From NCBI GenBank assembly GCA_022695795.1, contig MU404058.1, positions 62,001 to 126,000 on the forward strand: DNA of 64,000 bases. Direction: 5' to 3'. The notes under the pieces are model-generated. The model did no database searches and was not told the origin of the DNA. It was given only the letters and a program-made list of their open reading frames with translations. The translations under genes were made by a program, and so were the position numbers. This DNA is from Biscogniauxia marginata (taxonomy: Eukaryota > Ascomycota > Sordariomycetes > Xylariales > Xylariaceae). Positions within the stretch are counted from its first letter, which is position 1. Each line of letters starts with the position of its first letter. Shown here in pieces: positions 33,403-44,343 of this stretch.

Positions 33403-34476
33403 TCAAAGGTTCGCAAGGCTCGGGTCGATAAAGGCAAGCGGGTTGATCTGCGGCGCGACGCCGGCGGGCGCGGACAGGGCGATGTGGTACATGGACAGCA
33501 GCGTGAGAGTGACGACGCGGTCGTTCCCCGACCCCGCCGCGACGCAGCCCTCGGCGCCGAACGCGAACTCGAGCGAGTGCGCCATGCACTTCCAGTCGTG
33601 GTCGGTGAAGGGGCCCATGAGGCGCGGGAGGAACGACTCGATGCGCCCGTGCGAGACGAACAGGTCGTCTCCTTGCTTCTTCCCCAGCCGTGGCATCTTC
33701 AGGATCTCGTAGCGGCGCAGGCGCAGCGCCCACGCCGCCGACGCGAGGGGCACGCCCATGCCGTCGCGCGCCGCCGGCCCGTTCCGGTCCCTGATCGCCT
33801 GCAGCTTGAGCTCCTTCAGCGCCGGGAAGTGCGTCGCGCACAGGCACCGCGCCGCGCGCAGCATCGACGGCCCGGCCTCGAGCTCCGAGATGTTGCGGTC
33901 GCCGTTGGGGTAGGTCACCGAGGTCGAGTTGGTCGCGGGGGCGGGCGTGGCGCCGTCGGGGGGAGGCGGGAGCGACGAGGCGAAGCGCTCGAGCAGCTTC
34001 TCGCGCCCCTCGAGCCGCGGCACCGGGAACGCCGCCTGGTCCCAGAAGTCGTCCGACACCTCGGCGAACTTGTCCGTCACCAGCCCGACGGGGAGCCACT
34101 TAGGCACCGAGAGGCGCTGGACGCGGGCCAGGTCGCCGGCGCCGAAGAGCGCGCGCGGCTGCCGGTCGCGAACCCCGAGGTACAGCGTGTCGAGGTCGAA
34201 GTTGAAGTACACGCGCGTCGGGTGGGCGCCGATGGCGAAGGCGAGCTTGTAGCGGCGGAGCGTCTCCTCGCGCGACTCGTGGTTGACCCATGCTGAGACG
34301 GGGAGGTCGGCGCCGACGGTCACGGGCCCGTCGTCGGTTTGCTTGAGGCGGGGCTTGACGTCTCGCGGGGTCCAGGTTGCGTGCCATACCCCTCGTCGGA
34401 GTTCAGGGGGCAGGATGGGGAATCGCTCGAAGGAGACGACGTCCTGCTCGTCTTGGGGTCCCTCACTTTGTGACAT
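33403..34476 (-). CDS. 2EXR-domain protein
   Basis: Intronless, 357 aa. The N-terminus reads SFERFPILPPELRRGVWHATW, the 2EXR motif (two conserved E-x-R turns around PPELR) found in large, lineage-expanded fungal families. Residues 60-110 (VNHESREETLRRYKLAF, YFNFDLDTLYLG) continue the typical pattern. The rest has no other known domain. The function of 2EXR proteins is not established. The gene is extremely GC-rich at third codon positions, which generates long antisense open frames that are not genes. It marks the edge of a large gene-poor tract. Confidence 0.82.
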   Translation of the reverse strand: MSQSEGPQDEQDVVSFERFPILPPELRRGVWHATWTPRDVKPRLKQTDDGPVTVGADLPVSAWVNHESREETLRRYKLAFAIGAHPTRVYFNFDLDTLYLGVRDRQPRALFGAGDLARVQRLSVPKWLPVGLVTDKFAEVSDDFWDQAAFPVPRLEGREKLLERFASSLPPPPDGATPAPATNSTSVTYPNGDRNISELEAGPSMLRAARCLCATHFPALKELKLQAIRDRNGPAARDGMGVPLASAAWALRLRRYEILKMPRLGKKQGDDLFVSHGRIESFLPRLMGPFTDHDWKCMAHSLEFAFGAEGCVAAGSGNDRVVTLTLLSMYHIALSAPAGVAPQINPLAFIDPSLANL

Positions 34477-37400
34477 GATGAATGAAGGTGGTGACGCGGT
34501 GCGTGTATGTGCTTGGTTCTATTTTAGAAGCATTAGTGATGGTTAGGTGAATGCAAAAAAGGCAAGGTAGGCGATATGGAAGGCCGACTCCGGAAAATCA
34601 AACACGGCGCAAACAAGAACAAGGTATGAGGTAGGATAAAATGTTTAGGGAACCGGACTACGTACCTTGTGGTATAATGACGACAGAAGAAGAATGGGAT
34701 TTGACTGAATATTCCTAGCCCGTGGTCATGCTTTGGCAGGTGAGGTGAGATACAACTATCGCGAAAACAAAGTGCGCAGTCTCAACCTATGGCGTTGATG
34801 AACAATGCAGAGTGGTGTTGGAAAAGAAAAAAGGCCGCGATGTTCGAGGTTTACAGGTAGGCGTGCAAAGAGGCTGCAACTAAAGAGAGAGGCGGGGAGG
34901 AGAGAAACTGACGCGACATATACGCGTCAAGGCCATGGACAGAATTTGATTGCTTGAGAGGAGTTTCCAGGCAGGAAGCTGTGCATGGCATGTGTTGGTT
35001 CAAGAAGATTCGAGGTGCGCGTTGGATGTTTGGACAGCCGTAGAAATTGACTTCCAGTATTTTGCGAAAGCTGTACTGAATCGCCGTCTCCCACGGTAGC
35101 TATGTGACCAAAGGCACTAGATACCTCACTAGATACCGCAACCCACGTGATGAGAAACGTGTTAGATTCGGGTATTGGTCACTCGAAGATAATGATGGCT
35201 GGTATCAAATTGTCATGAAGCTGGTATTATCCTTCCATCATCATGCAAGGTGTACCTATGTACCTATGTACCTATAAGGGGGTTTGCTAGTTGAGATATA
35301 GACATGCAGACATGATCCTCATTGGCCAGAACGTGCTTGTTTCGTACCGATGCGAATGGCAGCAACCGTATCTCCTATTTCTCGGTTCTGTTTGCTCATA
35401 TTTAGACATTTCCAACAGATAATCGGTGACGGAATTGTTTCTCTCTTATCATACCACCTAGCAACCCTATCTATGTTCCTGTATTTTTAGGTGATTTTAT
35501 TACTAAATCGAATGTGTTAGACATGAAAAATCAATGAGATCGAGAAATATTACTATTCAATATGATCTAATATATTAATGCACCAAGCGCCCTCCGGCGT
35601 GTTAAAGCCCAGCAGAATATATGTGGCATCCGGCCCCGATAACTAGAAGGTCACTACCCGATCATCGATCATCTCGAAGTTTCAAAAGTACCGCACGCAG
35701 TTCTCGTTCAAGTTGTATCAAGCAAGTGCTCTCCGTCTGTCTTGAAATGTGGCTCCATAGACTCCTAGATACCTGCTGCAATGTGCTTGTGATTTCTCGT
35801 CGGCAGCACTGTTCTCATGTGACCCTCCGGCATTATCACTGTCCACGCTTCGATATTCACTTATCATTATGTGACCCGAACGCGTCACTCGCATTCGGTC
35901 ATTTATATGACTGGTTAACTCATGAAAACCGCCATCAAAGCCAGTAGATTGCATGAGGCGCAAGTAATGCAACGTCCTAAAGGACACTATGTGATATTGT
36001 GGCGGTCTGGGCAACGGACCGTTGATTCTGCAAGCCCCCAATGGTAATCTGCTGGAATCGACACAACACTAGGTACATAATTTTGCAACCTCTGGCATCC
36101 CGTACTTGCCTCGCCACATCTAATCCAGCGGGGATGTGTTTTGGCCGATAAGTAGTGATTTCCGTCGGCCAGAAAAGTATTGGTCTTACTACAATATCTG
36201 GCAGGGTATTAATGTAGTATCCTATTCCGCCAAGAGAGTCAGTTGTTAACTACCTAGATATAACGAGGAAAGCATGTCCTAAAATATGGCTGGAGACTTC
36301 TGATTCACGTAGTCTATCGGCACTAGTAAACCTAAGTCATTTGTTCGTGTCCTTGAATGCTACTGCCGTTATGTTTTAAAAATTATTGCTACTCTCTTCA
36401 GACTTCTTGGGCGGCGGATCATGCTCATATTTTTGATCCCTTGTATTTCCCCAGAGAACACATAGGTTATATAGAACGTATTTATTTCTTTTCACTGTGA
36501 TGACGTATTTATTGAGAAAGACATATTGCTAGTTAACATTGCGTCTGGTTCTACCTAACATTAGCGGTTTCTTGTTTCAGTATTGCTACAGCTTGACCTT
36601 CGTGCATTGTGATTCAGCTATTAAGATCCGAACTGGTAGGCTATGTTATTACACATGTCTAACAGTCTAAAACGGGGGTGTAAGGGTATCAAGAGAATCA
36701 TGTAGTTCATATCTATGTAGATGATGTCAAACTTTCAGGATTAACGTAAAATTTCTCGACATGAGATTGTTCTCCAAGGCGATAGGTTTTGAGTCGGAGA
36801 TTCTCAGGAAGGTTCAAACTTACTACCGAGGGTTCATCAACGCGAGGGACTTTTAACCATATTTTCTATCTTTCAGCTCACCACACTTCTACTTATGACG
36901 CGATCATACAACAGCTATAGGTAGTCTCTTCTCCCTCCAACACCGGCCAAGATAGACAGACCAACGTACATTCTAGCTACTTTCCAAAGCTGCCCCCTAA
37001 TGTCCCGAGAGAATAATCCTGCGATGGACTTTTGTGCTAGTTAGAATCATGAACAACTGGCCAAAGCGCTTCTGTACTAAAAGTTAAGTTAAAGGGGGAA
37101 ACGGATGCCTTATCTGCCGCCATCGTCGGTTTTAGTTAAAGCGGTTGATTTTCGGAACTGATACCCAGAGGGATTATGCTGCCCGTATGTGGCTATGTAT
37201 ACCAGTCGGAAGTTGCAGTGTGGGACGACGTTACGTTGTGAGCTACGACCCTAGCCCCTGGAACTCCGTGAGAAGCAATCTAGGTTGCGCTGTTCGGAAT
37301 ACCGCTTGGACTTCCTCTTCTTTTCCCTGTTTGGGTCTTGTATTCGGTAGTCTAATAAAGGCCCCAAGCCACCGGTAGCGGGCTTTCCATTCCGAGCTAG

Positions 37401-39226
37401 CTCCCGGTCGGCTGGTACGACTTGTGAGCCGTCAAGTTTGGTACTGTAGGGGCGGAGAACCCGCTCTTATTTCTGGAATTGTTTTATGAAAATGGTTGTC
37501 ATTAGTAATGCCGTGGTTTCAATTGAGGCCCCATAATGTAGTGTCTTGGAAGCAAGGTAGGCTGTACTGGTGATGCGACTCCCCGGCCTCAAGCACGCGG
37601 TGGTCGGGATTGTGAGTAACTAGTCTCGGACCAAGTGGATATAAAGCTCACGTTCATTACATAGGCCAAGAAGTCCGCTAGGCCTTGTGTCATTTGAAGC
37701 TTCGGTGAATTTATTATTGCTTGTGTAGCCCTACGTCGTGGTGTTGTTGGCACTGGGCGATGCAGCCTCCATTGTGTTCTAGTTTAACAACCTTCCGAGT
37801 TCATCCAGTTAATCCGTGTAGAAACCTCCATAGAAGGAATTTCTTGCCGGAATACTATTCTATGGGAGTTAAGTGATATCCTGTCTCGTTGTGTGGGATG
37901 GACATGAGCCGAACAATACATGCTACCTACACATTCTATTTCCTACCTCCAAGAGACTTGATAGTAAGTATTGAGGTATTTATTTTCCTTATCCTCGAGA
38001 AAACTGAATCACATACATTTATATACTTTTCATGTGAGTTGTGTCAGGAAAGTCATTAGCTAGTCGCGCCCAATCTGGTCACTTACTAGTACTCGGTCCG
38101 CTACGACGTAGCTTGTTGGAGACGCTTGGCTGATTTGCCGGAGAATGCGATCAGAGACTGACATTGATCATTGAATTGGATGGTGTATTTGCATTTTGTG
38201 GCTTGTTGTGTCGGTACAGTCTGCACTCTAGAAATTGTGTTCATACGCGGGACTGGTGGAGAGGAGTATCGTCAGATTTGACAGATTACATTACATACCT
38301 ACCTACCTATCAAGGACGGAAGGACATTACATTTATTACGTTTGGTGCTCGGGTATTTCCCTTCCTCCTGTGAGTGACAGCGAATAGATGACACGGGGTA
38401 GCAGATAATCACAATTGAAGTGTCTTGATTTGTCTTCATTCCATCATGCTCGACATGATAGGTGGTATATACGTTTGTATACGATGCAATGCAGGACCTT
38501 TTCCAACTTTCAAGATACCCAGTTGACGATCCCGAAGATCATGCATCCTCGCCCAAGGGACTTTTGACAGATATGGGGAAGCCGACCGCCGACTGGCCCT
38601 GCAGTTATGTATTTAACATATGATTTAGTTATAGACGCAGTAGCCAATGAGGGAAAAAGTCCCCTAGTGATGCCGAATCATGTGCATGTATGTGCGTGTG
38701 TTTTGCATGAACCCAAATCCGCATCCGCACTGGGTTACCACCGTCTTTGCTACGTGCTGAACAAATCACCTGGGATCTAACGAATGAATACCCATCGCTT
38801 TCGGTTGAGCGACTATGGACTTTTGTAAAAGTACATTGCAGCAGGCTAATCGAACGAATGGGACGTTGGTCTTGGCCCGCAGCTGTCTGATCCTTTTGCC
38901 AGACGTCGATGGATACATCGTCACTTACAGCTCAGAACCGGATTGCTGGGACTTGCTACGACTTTGCGGTACCTATATTGATTGTAGATCTCGCCTATTA
39001 GACTTTAACCTCTCTCTATTGGACTTCGAAGTTTATACATAAAATATATATCATGAGCCGGAATTGGCAATTCGACTCGCGCGAATTTCGGGTCGCTATG
39101 CCCCCCAGACCACACTCTCCTTTCTTATATATCACCGAGCAGTTTCCCGAGTAATTTCCCGAAGAGGTCTAATCTCGAGCACACCGACTCTTCTACCCTC
39201 TACGAATCCCTTTCAAGTGCGAAGTC
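34477..39226. other. Gene-poor AT-rich tract, 4.75 kb
   Basis: No gene can be supported on either strand; open frames are short and have no domains. A small tandem repeat of TACCTATG units (three copies, last one degenerate) is at 35253-35276, and a related run of ACCT repeats is at about 38297-38309. Stop codons are frequent in all frames. The region could be old, mutated repeats, but no transposon protein is readable. Confidence 0.5.
35253..35276. repeat. Short tandem repeat, TACCTATG x3
   Basis: Three consecutive 8-bp units, the last ending TA in place of TG. A minor minisatellite with no evident function. Confidence 0.8.
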
Positions 39227-40380
39227 ATGTCACACAAGGAAACGATCTTGATTACCGGGCTTAACGGTTATGTTGCTGCTCGAACTGCAGAAGCGGTATT
39301 GAAGGAGGGATACCGTGTGCGCGGGACGGTTCGCAATCCCGCTGTTGGTGAAAAGGTTAAGGAAGCACTACTCGGGTTGGGCTTTGAGCAAGATGATGTC
39401 GAGGTGATATACGTGCCGGACGTCTCGATGCCCGGAGCATTCGACAAAGCGGTGGCAGGTACGGGCTCTGATTATTTCTTTTCCAACGTATATTTCTAAC
39501 TGATATCATAATCCAGGTTGCATTGCAATACTACACCTCGCTTCTCCATTTGGTGAGATATGGACGCTGCCGCCGTCGGAAATTGTCCGTATAGCCGTCG
39601 AGAGCACCTCAAGTATCCTCGAAGCCGCTGTTAAGGCCGGCCCGCAACTGCAAAGTATCGTTTACGTGTCATCGGCAGCCGCTCTATTCAATACTCCCGT
39701 AGAGAACAAAACGCACACCGAAAAGGATTGGAACAGTACCTCTGAAAACCTTGTGGTGAGCTTGGGCAGCGAGGCCGGAGGGTTCAACGCGTACTGTGCG
39801 AGCAAGACTGCGGCAGAGAAAGTGTTCTGGAGATTCCACGACGAACGAAAGCCCACCTTTGGCATGACGACCCTCCAACCTACGTTGGTTTCCCCAAAAT
39901 TTGTATTATACTAGACTACTCGCTAATATAAGGAACAGATATATTGTAGGTGAACCCCTGATACCTTGGGAAACTCGCGAACAGGTTCCTTATTCGATGA
40001 GCCCCTATCTGAAAGTACTGTCCGGCGGGGGCATTCCGGAACCAACGATGCTTTACGAGGATAGCGTCGACATACGAGACGTCGTTCGGATGGTTGTATG
40101 GTCCGCGTTAAACCCAGGCAAAGCCAGCGGAGAGCGCTTCATATGCTCGTCAGCCGTCGGCGGAGGTCAGGCAATAGCCGACATTCTGAAACAACGTATG
40201 CCATCGCTGAAGATACAACTGGGGAATTCTGGGCAGGGGTATTCGCCAGACTTCAAGCCGCGGGGTGGTGTGATGGGTTTCGATCAGAGCAAGGCAGTGC
40301 AAGTGACAGGCCAGAGTTGGATTCCCTATGAGACAACCGTGATTGATTTGGCCAATTTTCTTCAGCGATATCTCAACTAG
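39227..40380 (+). CDS. NAD(P)-dependent extended SDR reductase (Gre2/dihydroflavonol-reductase-like)
   Basis: Exons 39227-39458, 39517-39883 and 39939-40380 give 346 aa with introns of 58 and 55 bp. The second intron uses a GTTGGT donor and a GCTAATA branch, chosen because only this pair restores the frame and reads into YIVGEPL. The Rossmann motif TGLNGYVA is at 10-17 and RGTVRN follows the second strand. The catalytic pair is Y170 and K174 in YCASK, with VYVSSAAA carrying the serine. These enzymes reduce aldehydes and ketones, including methylglyoxal or secondary-metabolite intermediates, with NADPH. It is the only intact protein gene in a 12-kb gene-poor tract. No obvious cluster partner is adjacent. 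Confidence 0.88.
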
Positions 40381-42736
40381 GGTGTACATAATATGTCACG
40401 CGTTAAGCAACATGCTAAAAGGTTGCTAGCAGAAGATACCTGTGTATTTCTTTCGATGTCCGAAGGCAGACAAGGACCTTATTTTCACATTAATGGACAG
40501 CACTTGACACAAGACTTTCCCCTCCCCAGAATGAAACCCATCATAATGCACGAATGATACGTGGTATAATGGTATAGTCATGATTCCACTTATTATACTG
40601 AAAAAGTGTATTGGAGGGTATACGTTAAGATAAGATATGTGCTAAACTTTCTGCATGGCAGTCGGTCGATTTATCAACATAAAGCAAACATGCTCCTACT
40701 TGGGGAAACATCTACATACGCTGGTACCTTGGCAGTTAGTCGATATGCCTGTCTTACTCGTGGCAACCATGCACTGATTTAATAGGCCAAGGACGGGTAT
40801 TGCACACACGGAACAGTATTCCATTTTCGGTCATATACCCATCCTTTTTAAAAGGGGTATGTACGTCGTAGAAGATATAGTTCCTGCAAATGAGTATAGG
40901 GGATTATACTGGGGAGAATAGTGACCTGTGACCAATCAAACGGCGCCCCTCATTGGCGAACCCTTGTAACTCTACATTACCATTGAGAATCATTCTATAA
41001 CGTTACAGATAACTAGGTTCTAGAGGGAACAACACTTCATATCCCTTTTCGAAATAGGGTACCAGAGCGTATACACGTATGATATTCACATGTATTATCA
41101 GCATGTTACTGTATTCAAATAGTATAATATATGTTACGTTGCTACCATTCATTGGCCTTCAAATGGAAGATGGCATGATTAATCCTAGTGTATCTTCCTC
41201 GCGCTGCTTTATCAATCCCTATGAGACGATGTAGAAATGTGACTCGCGTTTGTATTTTAATCAAAAGGGCAACGGACGAAGAGTATAATAAGGGACCTCA
41301 TAGATTAAACCGCTGTTTATATGTTATAGTAGTATGCTCTATTACAACGTATGATTTTTATAAGAACAAGGGCCTAAGTTAGCGCGTTGCGTATGCTTAG
41401 TAGCAACTTCGTGAGATATCGAAGTTCTTTTCTCTATTCATTACCTTCTCTCTCTGATGGATATGCAAGTTCTATACCGCGGACTTCAGGGGAACCAATG
41501 TTATCAGAGAAGTATAAGTTATCAGGCTGAAGTTTTTTCTTATAGAGTGAATTCAAAAGCACACCATATTGCTTGGGAGCTCCTTTTTAATGAGAGTCGC
41601 TAGACTCGGGGGAGAACTCGTTGCGGTGTTGTTCAGCAGGGACTATCGCAACAGCCATTCGATATCTTTGTTCGGTATACCTTTTAGGGATTACTGCTGC
41701 ACAATTAACTATGTTTTACTATTAAGATTGATAGTTAGGTGAGGCACAATATGCTCATCAACAAATACCCTTTTCAGCTGTCTAGATGCCCCCCCCCCCC
41801 AGTACGGCTTGAGTATTTACTTTCATGTACATATATATATTTGAGATGCGATAACCTTTAATATTTATGCTAATGGTTTACCTAAAGACCATCATAATCA
41901 TAAGATCCGCATTTCACTCACAACGATAAAACCATTATCTAGCGGGACTCGGTAGGAATGCGAACCTAGTAAGGTGAATCTAATACATTGTATACCGATA
42001 TGCAGAAGCTCATATAGATTCTACCTAAGCAATCAAAGCACATCTCATAATAGGAGAATAATAAAGCGGCATGAAGACCACCATGTAAATATCCGATCGA
42101 AAAGAGTTCAGGAATGTTGCCCTCTCTGTTAACGGCTTGAGCGGTCGCGCTGAACTTAAATCCCAGCATCCTACGAATAATATCCAAACCGAGGTTCACT
42201 CGTTTTATAGAGATTTTTATCATCACCATATCCTACTACTTCGCATAAAATGTTACACTCTCTATGAAACTAGCACACCTCTCGATACAAGTGACCTTCT
42301 AAGGACCATGCAAACGATATATTGCACAAGCTGACCACTTATTTTGGGCGTCAAGCCATATTATTGTTGTTTCCTTTTTCTTATTTCCTTTTTTCTTCTT
42401 TTTCTGGTTTAATCGTTTAAGAAACCTAGCTCTTACTCTGTTGTTCGTCCAAACCGCATTCCCAATAGAAACAGGGGGGGACATCACGTACAGTGCGTGA
42501 TCCTGTCACATTACACCCTGGCAAACTAACCTAACCCTAGCACTAGCAACTGTAAGAGTACAATAAGTGGGCCATGTGCCAATTTTGAGGCTCTCGCGAA
42601 TTCTCACTGACCGAGATGAGAATTTTTATGTAGTCAGAGTGGGCCAGAAGAGAAAATTTTCCTTTTCTCTTTTCCCGCATCCGCGGTGTTGTTCAAGTAT
42701 CTCAAGTAGACGATGCCCGTTCACCGACAGCTCAAA
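40381..42736. other. Gene-poor AT-rich tract, 2.4 kb
   Basis: No gene is supported. It contains a C11 run near 41790-41800, an alternating TA run near 41830 and a pyrimidine-rich stretch near 42363-42410. Stops are dense in all frames. Confidence 0.45.
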
Positions 42737-42867
42737 GCCCGGTTAGCTCAATCGGTAGAGCGTGAGACTCTTAATCTCAAGGTTGCGGGTAAGTTATTCG
42801 TTCCAAGCTTGCGGGTTCAATTCAGTTTATTAATGTACATTCCCAGGTTCGACCCCCGCATCGGGCT
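42737..42867 (+). tRNA. tRNA-Lys(CUU) interrupted in the T arm by a GT-AG insertion
   Basis: The halves 42737-42788 and 42847-42867 join to a complete 73-nt tRNA: acceptor stem GCCCGGT paired with ATCGGGC (one G-U), D arm GCTC/GAGC, anticodon stem TGAGA/TCTCA with loop CTCTTAA (anticodon CTT, lysine), and T arm GCGGG/CCCGC with loop TTCGACC. The A box (TTAGCTCAATCGG) and B box (GGTTCGACCCC at 42846-42856) are intact. A 58-bp insertion, 42789-42846, splits the T stem. No second intron lies at the canonical 37/38 site. A T6 terminator-like run begins near 42913. If the insertion is not removed, the T arm cannot form and this would be a pseudogene. Confidence 0.85.
42789..42846 (+). other. 58-bp GT-AG intron-like insertion in tRNA-Lys
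   Basis: The insertion starts GTAAGTT, the preferred fungal 5' splice site, ends TTCCCAG, and has a TTAAT branch-like word about 17 bases before the end. Its length is within the range of the protein-gene introns here (43-92 bp). One base of ambiguity exists (boundary G shared). It contains a second copy of the tRNA's CAAG-TTGCGGGT segment at 42804-42816, matching 42778-42790 at 12 of 13 positions, and a B-box-like GGTTCAATTC at 42814-42823. Confidence 0.7.
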
Positions 42868-42907
42868 CAATTCCCGTTGCCTCACTGGTTACAGTGAGAG
42901 CCTCGAA

Positions 42908-42923
42908 ACCCTTCTTTTTTCTT
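42908..42923 (+). terminator. Possible Pol III terminator of the tRNA-Lys locus
   Basis: A T6 run lies about 45 bases past the tRNA 3' end within a pyrimidine-rich stretch. It is the first run of four or more T residues on the coding strand after the tRNA. Confidence 0.5.
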
Positions 42924-43389
42924 CTCTCTTTTCCTTGATTTCTTTTTCTGTTTTTCTTTCTATCGCTTGCTTGGTTGCTTCAGGTTTGCCCCTTTCTCTC
43001 TCAGCACTCAATTATATTATATTCTCCTTCACTGGTGGCTCAAAAGTAACGATTTATTACCCATAGTGACAATTTTCATACATGTCATCTTGGATTTGCA
43101 TACAGGACATCCTCAACCGTTCTATAATCGAGCTGCACTAGGAATTTTCATCGCAGCTTTCCTAAGTAGTACCAAAGATTATTATAATGGGCATTAACAT
43201 CGATACTTCCAAGAAATATTGTGGTTCAAATGCCGTTCTCTTTTCCATAGCAATTCCTAGTGTGGGGTGAATAGTAATACCGTCAAGATGGTCCTGCGAA
43301 CTTTGTTGATGTATCCAACGGCCACTAAACTGGATTGTTATTACCATGAAATCCCAAGTGGTAGACTTTTGTATTGATATGAGGCTAGG
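42924..43389. other. Intergenic, AT-rich
   Basis: Spacer after the tRNA locus. Short frames exist on both strands but none shows a domain. Nothing else seen. Confidence 0.4.
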
Positions 43390-43930
43390 ATTTGTTGTTG
43401 TTGTATTGTTTAACGTCTGAGCGAGGGGGGCGTGAGCCCTCCCAGGCAACCTCCCTAGGGGTATGGGACGTGGCTAGCTACAAGCTATAGGTTTCAGCTA
43501 TCTACAATTTGTGAAGCCATTCCTTGCCTCAGGGGCTTAACATTCCCTAATCAGTGGCCGCTACTTGCCGGTCCTGCTGATTTGCTGCTATATGAGTCCG
43601 TTGTTTATTTACTTTTGTTGCTGGGGGGATAGGGAGTCCTCCCCCCCCCCTAATTAGTCGTCGTGGGCCCTATTGGGCGTCGTTCTGGGCCTATAAGGCT
43701 TATTAGTTGTAAATGCAATCCTGAACTCCGTCCTTATCCTATAATTAGTTATTAGTAAATAGAAACCCTTTAACCCTTTAACTCCCTAGCTCCCAGGTAG
43801 TCCCATAGGAACTACTATCTCCAGCTCCTCCTCCTCTTCTCCCTCATCCTCTAGGGCTGCCTCCCTCTGCCTTCTCTCCCAGTCTCGCTGAATGCAGCAC
43901 CATTCATATGAGGCTAGGAAATTACACAGA
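43390..43930 (-). mobile_element. Possible transposon 3' remnant
   Basis: Read on the minus strand, about 43908 down to 43795 gives an open stretch rich in Arg and Glu (QRDWERRQREAAL, then a Glu run) that ends at a stop, followed by a G/C-tract-rich 3' flank with C10-type runs (about 43641-43650). The acidic tail followed by a low-complexity flank resembles the C-terminal end of fungal DDE transposon proteins, but no catalytic domain remains. The sequence is abruptly lost on the high-coordinate side. I hold this loosely: composition and context support it, not homology. Confidence 0.3.
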
Positions 43931-44343
43931 TGGCTTGTATTCTGTGCAGACGGCCATGCTAAGAGATGATGATGGAATCGTTAAGGTCCATTTGGCTCTA
44001 TATACCTAAGTACATGGCAACGCTCTATTGCTATTTGGTTATCGTGCTAAACTTGTTTCTAAGGCAACGAAAACCACAAGAAATATGTTCGAATAACGCT
44101 TCATCCTTAGGCCCTTTACTTTCTGCCCAGACGAGTTGTGAGGGTTTTATCGGATGTAGTGGCTATGGCCGATATCACGTGTATAGGTGTATACAAGAGG
44201 GGTAACTTCGCCATAGAGAAGGTCTAGAAGGTCAGATTTTAGACTGCATCTCAATATACGGGTGGCTTATCACACTGCCTCTCCTTAACCTAACACGAGT
44301 TCAGAGAAGCCTGCATAACTCAGTAACTGTCTCTTAGGAGCGT

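Noticed and set aside
33370..34296. Long plus-strand open frames antisense to the 2EXR gene
   Set aside because: They arise from extreme GC bias at third positions of the real gene, are Arg/Ala-rich and show no domain.
40550..40700. Possible additional exon of the SDR reductase downstream
   Set aside because: The protein already ends at the expected length and no splice donor or coding sequence continues.
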